A program made the position numbers and the translations under genes. Positions 8,043 through 16,693 of a stretch of 64,000 bases of DNA are shown piece by piece. This DNA is from Chitinophaga cymbidii (lineage in GTDB: Bacteria > Bacteroidota > Bacteroidia > Chitinophagales > Chitinophagaceae). The notes under the pieces were generated by a model. The model did no database searches and was not told where the DNA came from. It saw only the letters and a program-made list of their open reading frames with translations. The stretch is from contig NZ_BKAU01000010.1 in assembly GCF_007992715.1 (NCBI RefSeq), positions 37,209 to 101,208 of the forward strand, written 5' to 3'. The number at the start of each line of letters is the position of its first letter. The stretch's first letter is position 1.

Positions 8043-9533
8043 TTACCGTATCTCAAACCTCTCAAATTCCGCCGTCATTCCGGCTTCTCCCGCAAAGTTC
8101 AAACCCGCCCGCGGGCTTCTGTCCCAGGGAGGCAAAAATGCAACGGACGTGGCTGAACCGGCGCCAAGCTCCTTCCAGCCGCCGGCCTTTTCGCGGTAGT
8201 ACACCCTGCAGCTGTGGTCCGCCGCCACAGCGAACTTCAGCTGTAGAGGCGTTGCAGCGTTTAAAACGGCGCTGTCGATCACCGAACGTTTATCGTCTTT
8301 CACCATCCAGAACAAAACTTTTTTACCCGCTACGCCGACGCCCACGGCTGCATTTGCATCGCCATAAAATACCAGCCCCTTCAAGGCGGCATTTTGATTG
8401 GTGACGGTGGTTTCCATTTCAAACGCAGCAGACGCCGGACGTACCGCCAGCGCTACGCCGGAGAGGTTCCTGTCAGCATAGGAGCCGGACAGCCGGAGCT
8501 TGCCATTGGCCTGTTTCACAACAGGGCTGGCGTTCCTGAAATCATATTGCCAGCGCTTTGCGATGGTGTTGCCGTTAAATTCATCACGGATACCGGCGGA
8601 AACGGGGCGGGGAGTGGCTACCTGCGCCAGCGTAGGCCAGCCGTCCGCGCCGTTCCAAGACAATTTTGCCAGCATGCCCTGGCGGCCGGTAAACACAGTG
8701 CTCTGCTTGTTATAAGCATGATAGAGATAGTACAGCTCATTGTTCCCTGCATGCACGAACGTGCCGTGCCCGGCGCATTTCCAGTAATCGTTTTCAGACA
8801 GCAGGGGATCGCCGGGTTGTTTTTCGTAGGGGCCTTTGAAGCTAGCGGACCTCGCCACGCGCACATGATAGCTGCAGCCTGACCCGCAGCAGTTGCCGGC
8901 TGAATAAAAGAGGTAATACATGCCGTCTTTTTTGAGGATGCTTTGTCCTTCCATACCAATGCGCTCGTCATCTTTCAGCATGGGGAAAATTTCACCTTCC
9001 AGCTTCAGGCCGTCCGCGCTCAGCTTGCTGCCAAGAAGCTCGATGGGCCGTTTATCCAGTCCATAAGCCTTGAAGGTCATATATAGTTGCCCGTTGTCGT
9101 TGTAGACGAACGCATCGATGGCTTCCTTGCCAAACGCCACAATAATTCCATGATCCCTGAAACCTCTGTCGGGATAACGGGAAGTAGCCACGCCAATGCA
9201 GGAAACATTATCGGATTTCCGGCGGGCAGTATAGTAGATGTAATAGGTGTTGTTGTGGAAATAATACTCCGGCGCCCAGAACGAACCGGAGGTCCACTCA
9301 GGCATTTTGTCGAAAACATACCCTGCATGCGTCCAGCTTTTCATATCAGATGAGCTATAGATCGGGAAATGCGGCGCCCACTCGGAAGACGTGCCCACCG
9401 CATAATAACGGCCGCCCGCCCTGATCACGGAGGGATCGGCAAAATCGCCGGCTATGACGGGAGCAGACAGGTCCTGCGCCTGTGTTCGAACAGTCATCAG
9501 CAAAGAGAAACAAAAGAATATGATACGGTACAT
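8043..9533 (-). CDS. GH43 arabinanase / arabinofuranosidase with C-terminal beta-sandwich
   Basis: 496 residues, signal peptide to about Ala19. The GH43 propeller (about 25-310) has Asp33 in FADPSV (base), an Asp in EAIDAFVY (pKa modulator) and a Glu in IGMEGQSI (acid). AGNCCGSGC and the calcium/His region AGHGTFVH are typical of the arabinan endo-1,5-alpha-L-arabinosidase-like clade. From about 320 to the end lies a concanavalin-like beta-sandwich (RDEFNGNTIAKRWQYDF), as in GH43 proteins with a C-terminal accessory domain. It probably acts outside the cytoplasm on arabinan or arabinoxylan side chains. Transcribed alone, divergent from the Rrf2 gene. Confidence 0.87.
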   Translation of the reverse strand: MYRIIFFCFSLLMTVRTQAQDLSAPVIAGDFADPSVIRAGGRYYAVGTSSEWAPHFPIYSSSDMKSWTHAGYVFDKMPEWTSGSFWAPEYYFHNNTYYIYYTARRKSDNVSCIGVATSRYPDRGFRDHGIIVAFGKEAIDAFVYNDNGQLYMTFKAYGLDKRPIELLGSKLSADGLKLEGEIFPMLKDDERIGMEGQSILKKDGMYYLFYSAGNCCGSGCSYHVRVARSASFKGPYEKQPGDPLLSENDYWKCAGHGTFVHAGNNELYYLYHAYNKQSTVFTGRQGMLAKLSWNGADGWPTLAQVATPRPVSAGIRDEFNGNTIAKRWQYDFRNASPVVKQANGKLRLSGSYADRNLSGVALAVRPASAAFEMETTVTNQNAALKGLVFYGDANAAVGVGVAGKKVLFWMVKDDKRSVIDSAVLNAATPLQLKFAVAADHSCRVYYREKAGGWKELGAGSATSVAFLPPWDRSPRAGLNFAGEAGMTAEFERFEIR

Positions 9534-9567
9534 CAGCGGATAAAAATTTTGCCCTAAGATAGCCGAA

Positions 9568-9600
9568 TTTGGTTTTATAAAGTATTTCCCTTTATCTTTG
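9568..9600 (+). promoter_or_regulatory. Promoter of the Rrf2-family gene (TTTG-N21-TATCTTTG)
   Basis: TTTG at 9568-9571 and TATCTTTG at 9593-9600 match the Bacteroidota -33/-7 consensus exactly, with a 21-nt spacer. The -7 box ends one base before the palindrome that overlaps the start codon, so the transcript must begin inside that palindrome. Confidence 0.7.
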
Positions 9601-9625
9601 TACTGTAATTAATTTTATTACAGTA
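9601..9625. promoter_or_regulatory. 25-bp palindromic operator overlapping the Rrf2 gene start
   Basis: Perfect inverted repeat TACTGTAAT-N7-ATTACAGTA. It begins right after the -7 box and ends on the A of the start codon, an ideal place for autorepression. A 25-bp copy with the same core lies at 10044-10068 in front of the next gene. Confidence 0.65.
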
Positions 9626-10029
9626 TGGGGAATGTGAGATTTGCGACGGCGATACATATTATGACGTTGCTGGCTTATATGGATGAGGAGGTGTTGTCTT
9701 CCGAGTACATTGCCGGCAGCATCAATATCAATCCTGTGCTGGTGCGGAAGGAGCTGGTGAACCTGCGTAATCATGGCCTGGTGCAAAGCAGGGAAGGAAA
9801 GGGGGGAGGGGCCATGCTGGCAAAGCCGCCGAAACAGATTTTGCTGGCGGATATTTACAATGCTGTGCGGCAGGCGCCGCTGCTGGGGCGTTCCAACCAT
9901 CCGAATCCCGCCTGCGAGGTAGGCCGCCAGATCAACCGGCACATCGAAGATCTGTACGATAAAGCGGAGCAAACCCTCGTGCACCAGTTGGGAAAAACAA
10001 CCCTGGCTGATTTTGTAAAGAAATTCTGA
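9625..10029 (+). CDS. Rrf2-family transcriptional regulator (YwnA-like)
   Basis: 134 residues. The N-terminal winged helix fits Rrf2: RFATAIHIMTLLAYMDEE, the recognition region SINPVLVRKELVNLRNHGLVQS (shortened) and the wing GKGGGAMLAKPPKQILLADIYNAV. It has one Cys (in NPACEVGRQ) rather than the three that bind an Fe-S cluster in IscR/NsrR, so it resembles the cluster-free YwnA group. In Bacillus subtilis ywnA sits next to ywnB, an NAD(P)-binding reductase; the same pairing occurs here. Start at 9625 is fixed by the promoter and palindrome. Likely a redox- or electrophile-sensing repressor of itself and of the downstream gene; the signal is unknown. Confidence 0.88.
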   Translation: MGNVRFATAIHIMTLLAYMDEEVLSSEYIAGSININPVLVRKELVNLRNHGLVQSREGKGGGAMLAKPPKQILLADIYNAVRQAPLLGRSNHPNPACEVGRQINRHIEDLYDKAEQTLVHQLGKTTLADFVKKF

Positions 10030-10043
10030 TTTTTTTTAACTTA

Positions 10044-10068
10044 AACTGTAATAAAAATACATACAGTT
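10044..10068. promoter_or_regulatory. Second copy of the Rrf2-type palindrome
   Basis: AACTGTA-N11-TACAGTT, 25 bp in total, sharing ACTGTAAT on the left and TACAGT on the right with the palindrome at 9601-9625. It lies 23 bp before the start of the oxidoreductase gene. Confidence 0.6.
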
Positions 10069-10090
10069 ATAATCTTAAAATACGATTGAT

Positions 10091-10735
10091 ATGAAAGTAG
10101 CATTGATCGGTGCCGGTTTTGTGGGCGCCGCCATTTTGAAGGAATTGTCCGCCCGCGGGCACGAAGTGAAAGTCATTGTGCGTCATCCCGAAAAGGTAAC
10201 GGTGCCGGATGATAAGGTGACGGTGGTGAAAGGCGATGCGCTGGCCGGCGACCTGTCCACCTTACTGCAAGGCAGCGATGCGGTGGTGAGCGCCTATAAC
10301 GCGGGATGGACGAACCCCGATCTGTACGCCGATTTCATCGCGGGCTCCAAAGCGATCCAGCAGTCGGTAAAGGCATCCGGCGTTAAGCGTTTCATCGTGA
10401 TCGGCGGCGCGGGCAGCTTGTATATCAACGGCCAGCAACTGGTAGACAGCCCGCAGTTTCCCGCTGAATACAAAACCGGCGCTACCGCGGCCAGGGATTA
10501 CCTGGATATCCTGAAAGCCGAAAAGGAACTGGACTGGACGTTCTTCAGCCCCGCGATCGAGATGCACCAGGGCACTTCCGGTGAGCGGAAGGGCACTTAC
10601 AGAACGGACCTGGAATCACCGGTATTCAATGCGGAAGGTCGCAGCATATTGTCGGTAGAAGACCTGGCAGTGGTGATTGCGGACGAGCTGGAGGAGCCGA
10701 AGCATATCGGGCGGCGCTTTACGGCTGCTTATTAA
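10091..10735 (+). CDS. NAD(P)-binding oxidoreductase (NmrA/YwnB-like SDR)
   Basis: 214 residues, a single Rossmann domain. The dinucleotide loop is MKVALIGAGFVGAAIL (GxGxxG), followed by the second strand VKVIVRHPEKV whose Arg/His suggests NADP preference. AVVSAYNAGW, RFIVIGGAGSLY and LDWTFFSPAIEM are typical of atypical SDR proteins with an NAD(P)H-binding fold (YwnB, BVR-B). The catalytic YxxxK is not obvious. Members reduce flavins or quinones or act as redox sensors. It lies 61 bp after the Rrf2 gene and carries its own copy of the operator, so it can be controlled independently of read-through. Confidence 0.85.
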   Translation: MKVALIGAGFVGAAILKELSARGHEVKVIVRHPEKVTVPDDKVTVVKGDALAGDLSTLLQGSDAVVSAYNAGWTNPDLYADFIAGSKAIQQSVKASGVKRFIVIGGAGSLYINGQQLVDSPQFPAEYKTGATAARDYLDILKAEKELDWTFFSPAIEMHQGTSGERKGTYRTDLESPVFNAEGRSILSVEDLAVVIADELEEPKHIGRRFTAAY

Positions 10736-10747
10736 ATCCTTAGCCAT

Positions 10748-12169
10748 CTACGCCCACTCATCCGCATTCTTAATTCCCAGCTCCTCCGGCCGGAAGACCG
10801 GCTGCTTACCCGATTTTTTCTGCTGCTGGTAATCTCTCAACGCTTTCAGTGCCGGACGCTGCAAGAGCAAAATGGCAATGATATTCAGCCAGGCCATCAT
10901 ACCTACGCCGATATCGCCCATCGTCCATGCCAGCGCGGCCGTTTTTACGGAGCCGTAGAAAGTGGCACCCAGTATCAATATGCGTAGTCCCCATACCAGC
11001 AAGCGGTTATTTCCTTTTTTATCCAGGTAGCTGAGGTTGGTTTCCGCGATGTAATAATAGGCCATGATGGTAGTGAAGGCGAAGAAGAGCAGGGAGATCG
11101 CCACAAAGCTGCCGCCGAAAGAAGGAAAGTGAACGCTGACCGCGGCCTGTGTATATGCGGCGCCTTCCTTGATGCCGGGGAGGTTTTCCACGATGAACCC
11201 GCCTTCGGGGTTTACCACGTTGTATTGCCCGGTGAAAAGGATCATCAGGGCGGTAGCGGAGCATACGAACAGCGTGTCTACATATACCGAGAACGCCTGT
11301 ACGAGGCCCTGCTCCGCGGGGTGTTTCACTTCCGCGGCAGCGGCGGCATGCGGTGCGGTGCCCTGTCCGGCCTCGTTGGAATAAATGCCTCTTTTCACGC
11401 CCCAGGCGATCGCGGCGCCGAATACGCCGGAGAACGTGGCTTCCAGGTTGAATGCGGAGCGTATGATCAGGCTGAATACGGCCGGTACTTCGTTAATATT
11501 GAGGATGATGATGATAACGGCCATCAGGATGTAACCGGCAGCCATGAAGGGGACTACGAACTCGGCTACTTTACCGATGCGTTTCACCCCGCCGAAAATG
11601 ATCAGCGCCAGTAGTAGCGTCACCGCGCCGCCGGTAACGGCTACCGGCACATTGAACGCATTGTGCACGCTCTGTGCGATGCTGTTGCTTTGCACACCGG
11701 GCAGAAAAAGCGCCGTGCTTAAAATGGTGGCTATCGCAAACACAACGGCATACCATTTCACGCCTAATCCTTTTTCGATGTAGTAAGCCGGGCCACCGCG
11801 GTACTGTCCGTCTTTTACCTGCTTGTATATTTGCCCAAGTGTAGCTTCAATAAAGGCGGAAGCCGCACCCAGAAAGGCGATCAGCCACATCCAGAAAACA
11901 GCGCCGGGGCCGCCCATCGCAATTGCCGTGGCTACGCCTGCTATATTGCCGGTTCCAACTCTTCCTGATATAGCAATGGCAAATGCCTGGAACGACGACA
12001 CGCCTTTTTCGGAGGACTTGCTGCCGAAAAGCAGCTTTACCATGGTCTTAATATACCTTACCTGTAAAAAGCGGGTGATGACTGAAAAATAGATACCGGT
12101 GGCGAGACATAGTATAATAAATGCATTGCTCCACACAATGTCATTGACGGCATTGATGATCTTTTCCAT
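10748..12169 (-). CDS. AGCS-family alanine (glycine):sodium symporter
   Basis: 473 residues with about ten hydrophobic helices spread over the whole length. The family signature is present: GRVGTGNIAGVATAIAMGGPG (split here as GTGNIAG and AMGGPG), FIEATLGQIYK, YRGGPAYYIEKG, and GVKRGIYSNEAGQGTAPHAAA. These match AlsT/DagA transporters, which import alanine or glycine with Na+ across the inner membrane. The C-terminal tail (FRPEELGIKNADEWA) is cytosolic. It ends 12 bp from the convergent oxidoreductase gene, with no room for a hairpin between them. Whether it carries alanine, glycine or another small amino acid cannot be read from sequence. Confidence 0.93.
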   Translation of the reverse strand: MEKIINAVNDIVWSNAFIILCLATGIYFSVITRFLQVRYIKTMVKLLFGSKSSEKGVSSFQAFAIAISGRVGTGNIAGVATAIAMGGPGAVFWMWLIAFLGAASAFIEATLGQIYKQVKDGQYRGGPAYYIEKGLGVKWYAVVFAIATILSTALFLPGVQSNSIAQSVHNAFNVPVAVTGGAVTLLLALIIFGGVKRIGKVAEFVVPFMAAGYILMAVIIIILNINEVPAVFSLIIRSAFNLEATFSGVFGAAIAWGVKRGIYSNEAGQGTAPHAAAAAEVKHPAEQGLVQAFSVYVDTLFVCSATALMILFTGQYNVVNPEGGFIVENLPGIKEGAAYTQAAVSVHFPSFGGSFVAISLLFFAFTTIMAYYYIAETNLSYLDKKGNNRLLVWGLRILILGATFYGSVKTAALAWTMGDIGVGMMAWLNIIAILLLQRPALKALRDYQQQKKSGKQPVFRPEELGIKNADEWA

Positions 12170-12236
12170 GATGTTGGTTGTAAGCAGGCTGAATTGTAAG
12201 GCCGTAAATAAAGTGAAAATTTTTGAAAGAAAAAAA

Positions 12237-12266
12237 CAGGCTGTACCGAAGTTGCGGTACAGCCTG
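12237..12266 (-). terminator. Terminator of the dehydrogenase-cytochrome operon
   Basis: Perfect 12-bp stem caggctgtaccg / cggtacagcctg with a 6-nt loop, followed on the minus strand by a T run (A at 12229-12236). It lies 24 bp beyond the cytochrome gene stop. Confidence 0.88.
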
Positions 12267-12289
12267 CTGATATTAAATGTCCTGGATTA

Positions 12290-12760
12290 CTACTTTGCGG
12301 CTCTCACGGCTTTCACTTCCTCTTTGGTGATCCCTTCCGCGGTATTCCCGAAGCTGTTCCTCACGTAAGTCAGCACATCGGCCACTTCCTGATCGTTGAG
12401 GAAAGCGTGCGCGGGCATGGGATTGGAGTACACCATGCCATTGATCTCCACGTCTTCATTCAACCCTTTCAGCACCACATTGATCAGCCTTGTTTTATCA
12501 CCCAGCACATAGTCTGTGCCGGTCAGCGGCGGGTTCAGGTTGGGAACGCCGTCTCCGCCGGCCTGGTGGCAGGTGACGCAATGTTTGTTATAGACTTCCT
12601 GTCCCTTTGCCAGCACGGCTTTGAGGCTGTCGCTGATAACGGGGGCGGGGGCAGGAGCGGCCACGGAATCGGTTTTGTTTTCAGACGATGATGATGTTTG
12701 CTGCTGGTTGCAGCCGAGGAATATCAATCCACCTATCACAAGTCCATTCACTAACTTCAT
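12290..12760 (-). CDS. Lipoprotein cytochrome c (single heme)
   Basis: 156 residues. Lipobox IFLGC places the lipid on Cys17, then a Ser/Ala/Pro-rich linker (20-45). The heme motif CVTCH is at 61-65, and NPMPAH supplies the probable axial Met in the order of class I cytochromes c; LNDQEVADVLTYVRNSFGN is the C-terminal helix. It begins 6 bp after the stop of the lipoprotein dehydrogenase gene, so the two form an operon and the cytochrome is the likely electron acceptor. It should sit in the periplasm or at the outer membrane, attached by lipid. Confidence 0.9.
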   Translation of the reverse strand: MKLVNGLVIGGLIFLGCNQQQTSSSSENKTDSVAAPAPAPVISDSLKAVLAKGQEVYNKHCVTCHQAGGDGVPNLNPPLTGTDYVLGDKTRLINVVLKGLNEDVEINGMVYSNPMPAHAFLNDQEVADVLTYVRNSFGNTAEGITKEEVKAVRAAK

Positions 12761-12766
12761 GCGCTG

Positions 12767-14041
12767 TTATTTATTGTAAATGATCCTGTAAATCGCTCCG
12801 GTTACGTCATCTGAAATATAGAGGGAGCCGTCGGGGCCTTGCGCCAGCCCACAGGGGCGGTGCTTGGCCTGGCCGGGAGAGGTAACTTCCTCCATGCCGG
12901 CGAAGCCGTCCGCAAACACTTCCCAGTCACCGGAGGGCTTGCCGCCGGAGAAGGGAACGAAGGCTACCATATATCCGGCCTGCTTTTCAGGCGCCCTGTT
13001 CCAGGAGCCGTGGAAGGCAACAAATGCACCGTTTTTGTACTTTTCCGGGAACATGTTGCCGGTGTAGAACAGCAGCGCGTTCGGGGCCAGGTGCGCGGGG
13101 AAGGCCACCACAGGCTCTTCCGCATTGGGGGCGCCTTCCTTCTTGCCATCGCCGCCATATTCAGGAGCCAGTATCTTCTTTTTCTGGAACTGATCGTAAT
13201 AGATATAAGGCCATCCGCAATCGGAGCCCATCTTCAGCTGATACATGGCTTCCGCGGGCAATTCGGCGGAGGTCTTGGTGTCGTACATGTCCGGGAACAG
13301 GTCGTGCAGGCCATCCCGACCGTGCTGCATTACAAAAAGCGCGTTGTTGGTGGTGTTCCAGTCCAGCCCCACCACATTGCGGAGCCCCGTGGCGTAGCGG
13401 ATGCCATCGCCATAAGACTGGTTCTGGCCGTCCGCCCGGAAGCGCCAGATGCCGCCGGCGGAATCCAGGATAGGGCAGGGCTGCATGCCCTGTGAGCCTT
13501 TTGTTCTGTCTTCCGTCTGGCAGGAATTGGAGTACGCGCCGATGTTTACATACACGTAACCGCTATCGTCCAGCACTACTGATTTGGAGTTATGCTGGCG
13601 GCGGTCGATCAGGCCGGTAACGATCGTTTCCGGTTTAGCCGTATCCGTTACATGTTGCTGGTCATCCAGCTTATAGCGGTATACCGCTTCATTGGAGGAA
13701 GCGTAGAGGTATCCGTTCTTCAGGGATATGCCGGTGCCGCCGTAGTTACCAAAGCTGCTTTGGGTTTCAGCTTTGCCGTCGCCGTCCTTATCAGACAGCA
13801 GCACGATGCCCTTGTTGTCCTTGAGGCGGTTAAGCTTCACATAGATGTCGCCCTGGCCGGTAACGGCGATATGCCGTGCCTGCCCGATGCTGTCCGCCAC
13901 TTTCAGCGCTCCGAAACCTTGCGGCAGCTTGAGCCCCGCGTTATCCGGGTCCGCGCTGATCTTGCTGGCGGAAGGGGCCGGGTTGCAGGATGTTATTGCC
14001 AATGCGGCAAGCACTGCCGCCACCGGAAATAAATTTTTCAT
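12767..14041 (-). CDS. PQQ-type sugar (sorbosone-like) dehydrogenase, lipoprotein
   Basis: 424 residues, lipobox ITSC with Cys19. The rest is a six-blade beta-propeller of the soluble glucose/L-sorbosone dehydrogenase family: LPQGFGALKVADSIGQARHIAV, RQHNSKSVVLDDSGYVYVNIGA (shortened from a longer run), YATGLRNVVGLDWN, GSDCGWPYIYYD, FHGSWNR and RPCGLAQGPDGSLYISDD. The conserved His in the first blade (ARHIAV) and the Arg/Asp in blade 4 fit PQQ-binding. Substrate is unknown. It heads an operon with a cytochrome c, giving a simple route for electrons from a sugar or aldehyde to the respiratory chain. No PQQ synthesis gene is in the window. Confidence 0.85.
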   Translation of the reverse strand: MKNLFPVAAVLAALAITSCNPAPSASKISADPDNAGLKLPQGFGALKVADSIGQARHIAVTGQGDIYVKLNRLKDNKGIVLLSDKDGDGKAETQSSFGNYGGTGISLKNGYLYASSNEAVYRYKLDDQQHVTDTAKPETIVTGLIDRRQHNSKSVVLDDSGYVYVNIGAYSNSCQTEDRTKGSQGMQPCPILDSAGGIWRFRADGQNQSYGDGIRYATGLRNVVGLDWNTTNNALFVMQHGRDGLHDLFPDMYDTKTSAELPAEAMYQLKMGSDCGWPYIYYDQFQKKKILAPEYGGDGKKEGAPNAEEPVVAFPAHLAPNALLFYTGNMFPEKYKNGAFVAFHGSWNRAPEKQAGYMVAFVPFSGGKPSGDWEVFADGFAGMEEVTSPGQAKHRPCGLAQGPDGSLYISDDVTGAIYRIIYNK

Positions 14042-14248
14042 AGTGTTTGTTTTATTTGACCTCCTGTAAAATAAGCTTTTTTACTCCGGGATGGAAGCAC
14101 TTGTTAAATAGTGAGCCTGGATCCCCCCCCTGTCATTGAAAAGTCAGTTTCCCCTTTGCGTAAATCTTTTTCCCGATTGGCTGACCCTTTCTTGCCGCAT
14201 TGCAACAGCTTTGCAGCGAATTTTCCTCACAACCAAAACCTGTCAATA

Positions 14249-16630
14249 ATGCAATTAAAACTGCTGGCCTTTTTCTTCGGCATATTTATTTCCGCTTCGA
14301 TTCCCTCTACCGTCTTTGGCCAGGACCGGCCCGGGATAGCCGGGATGATCAGAAATGAAGCCGGACAGCCTGTTCCGCATGCTTCTGTTTCCATAAATAA
14401 CCAGACCGTTATTTCTTCCGCATCTGGTTCGTTTACGATCCCCGCGCTGCCGCCGGGCAACTACAAGGTCAGGGTTTCATCTGTGGGGTATCAACCGAAA
14501 GAGATATCCGTTACGGTTACAACGGGCCAGTCAGAACTGCCGGTCATTACCCTGACTTCTTCCGTGGGCGAGCTGCAAACCGTTGAAATAACCGGCCGGC
14601 GGGACGATGGATATAAAGCCAGCTATTCGTTCGCCGCCACCAAGATCGCCATTCCGGTTACGGAAATTCCCAGCACTGTTTCCACCATCACCCAGGAACT
14701 GATCCGGGACCGGCAGGCTGTACGCTTTGATGACGTTGCCCGGAACACAAACGTGCGGGTGACCAATAACGGCCGCTCCGTGATCATCCGCGGGTTTGTA
14801 AGCACCAACAGGCTTATCAACGGCCTTCGTACCTTAACGGATAACTATCGTTTCGCTGCCATTTCACCGGTGGTGGAAAGTTATGAAGTGATCAAAGGCC
14901 CTTCCAGCTCCATGTTCGGGAACATGAGCCCCGGCGGGGTGATCAACATAGTTACCAAAAAGCCGCTGGCGCAGAAAAAGCAGCAGGTATCCTTCAGTAC
15001 GGGCAGCTTCAACACCGTCAGAGGCGACCTCGACTTTACCGGGAAAGTGACCGAAGACGGCACTGTGCTGTACAGGATCAATGCCTTCGGCCAGTTGAGC
15101 GATACCTGGTATCAGAATATGAAAGACGATGCATTCACCCTGGCGCCTTCTTTTTCTTTTCTGCCGAGGGAAGGTACGCGGATCAATGTGGATGTAAATT
15201 ATACCCGGCTCATCACCCTCGAAAACGACGGCCTGTTTCCGTTTAAAGGAAAATCCATTGATGAAACACCCATAGATTTTACAGTATTTCAGCCGGGGGA
15301 CAGGAATAAGACCACCACCACTTCCATCAACTTTTCCCTCAGCCAGCGTATTACCAAAAACATCCATTTCAATCTGTCCTATTTAAAAGATTTTCTTAAG
15401 TGGGATGACAGAAGGCATTCTGCGGAAATCTACCTGGGTGACGCGGCCTGGTCGGACGGGGACAGCAGCATCAGCGTGTCTTACTGGGAATGGGAGTCCA
15501 AAATGGATGCGGACAACGCCACCGGTTACCTCACCGCGGATTTCAATACCGGGAGCCTCGGCCACAAGGCATTGATCGGTTATGATTATAATGTATCGTT
15601 GTTCAACTGGGGAACATACCGCTATAACAATGCGCCCATCGGGAAAGTAAACGTATACGATCCAACGAAAAGTACGAACCTGGACGGCGCGGTCTATGAT
15701 CTGGCGACCGTCAACTATTCCCTTGCCAACAGAACAAGGGATTATGCCAACGGCATTTATTTCCAGGACCAGGTGAGCATCGGCGAAAGGCTAAAAGTAC
15801 TGCTGGGATTGCGCTACGAGGACTACACTTTCCGGCTGGCCTATAAAACGCCCACGGAAGATAAAGTGTCGCAGGAAGCCTGGCTGCCCAAGATCGGCAT
15901 AACTTATAATTTCCCTTCCAACACGCACGTGTACGGTTCCTATATCACAGGCTTTCAGCCGGTTTCTTCGGGATCATTGATATACGGCACGGTGGAAGGC
16001 GGCGGAGAACTGAAGCCTGAATACAGCAACCAGTTTGAATTCGGGGCGAAACAGGAACTGTTCAACAAAAATCTGCTGCTCACCGCAGCATGGTACCAGA
16101 TCAAAAAGATCAACGTCACACAGCTTACCAATCCCACGGTTGCCGATCCTAACGACCGTATCTGGCGGCAGCTGGGAGAAGTTACGTCAACGGGATTTGA
16201 AGTTGAATTTAACGGCCGGATCGGTCCGTCGTTCTCCGTAAATGGCGCGTACAACTACAACGACGCCAGGATCACCGGGGATATCGACCCTGCCAAGATC
16301 AATGAAAAACTGGGACTGGCGCCTTTGCACCAGGGAAATATCTGGGCGAAATATGAAATATTGAACAATGGTTTGCTGGACGGATTGGGTTTTGGCGCCG
16401 GCATGAACCTGTCCTCCAAAACGCCTATGCTGCAAGCGCCTGCGCAGACTACGCCGGGTTATACGGTAGCTGACGCGGCCATTTTCTACAAAGTAAACCG
16501 GGTATCGCTCAGCCTGAACGTCAATAATGTTTTCAACAAGCGGTATTACACCGGCGCTGTACGCGAAAGAGAAAGATATTACACCGGTGCGCCGCGCAAC
16601 CTGATGCTCCGTGTGGGCTATTCATTATGA
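14249..16630 (+). CDS. TonB-dependent siderophore-type receptor
   Basis: 793 residues from the ATG at 14249, selected because it opens a signal peptide (MQLKLLAFFFGIFISASIP..VFGQ); an ATG at 14111 would add a non-signal stretch. Residues about 27-110 are a carboxypeptidase-regulatory-like domain, then the plug (TEIPSTVSTITQELIRDRQ, VIIRGFVSTNR, YEVIKGPSSSMFGNMSPGG) and a 22-strand barrel ending in an aromatic-terminated strand (LRVGYSL). The plug motifs are those of the FecA/FhuA siderophore class. It imports a ferric chelate or other ligand across the outer membrane with TonB. An HxlR regulator follows 63 bp downstream. Confidence 0.9.
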   Translation: MQLKLLAFFFGIFISASIPSTVFGQDRPGIAGMIRNEAGQPVPHASVSINNQTVISSASGSFTIPALPPGNYKVRVSSVGYQPKEISVTVTTGQSELPVITLTSSVGELQTVEITGRRDDGYKASYSFAATKIAIPVTEIPSTVSTITQELIRDRQAVRFDDVARNTNVRVTNNGRSVIIRGFVSTNRLINGLRTLTDNYRFAAISPVVESYEVIKGPSSSMFGNMSPGGVINIVTKKPLAQKKQQVSFSTGSFNTVRGDLDFTGKVTEDGTVLYRINAFGQLSDTWYQNMKDDAFTLAPSFSFLPREGTRINVDVNYTRLITLENDGLFPFKGKSIDETPIDFTVFQPGDRNKTTTTSINFSLSQRITKNIHFNLSYLKDFLKWDDRRHSAEIYLGDAAWSDGDSSISVSYWEWESKMDADNATGYLTADFNTGSLGHKALIGYDYNVSLFNWGTYRYNNAPIGKVNVYDPTKSTNLDGAVYDLATVNYSLANRTRDYANGIYFQDQVSIGERLKVLLGLRYEDYTFRLAYKTPTEDKVSQEAWLPKIGITYNFPSNTHVYGSYITGFQPVSSGSLIYGTVEGGGELKPEYSNQFEFGAKQELFNKNLLLTAAWYQIKKINVTQLTNPTVADPNDRIWRQLGEVTSTGFEVEFNGRIGPSFSVNGAYNYNDARITGDIDPAKINEKLGLAPLHQGNIWAKYEILNNGLLDGLGFGAGMNLSSKTPMLQAPAQTTPGYTVADAAIFYKVNRVSLSLNVNNVFNKRYYTGAVRERERYYTGAPRNLMLRVGYSL

Positions 16631-16642
16631 ACAAAAATGTTG

Positions 16643-16650
16643 TAATTTTG
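16643..16650 (+). promoter_or_regulatory. Candidate -7 box of the HxlR gene
   Basis: TAATTTTG matches TAnnTTTG, 44 bp before the HxlR start and just past the receptor stop. No -33 TTTG at the usual spacing. Confidence 0.35.
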
Positions 16651-16693
16651 ATCCGCATTCTTCTACATATCTGTTTATTGAAAAAAAAACCGG

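Noticed and set aside
14123..14130. Run of eight C upstream of the TonB receptor
   Set aside because: A homopolymer could allow phase variation, but it lies outside the coding sequence and not at a promoter spacer I can identify.
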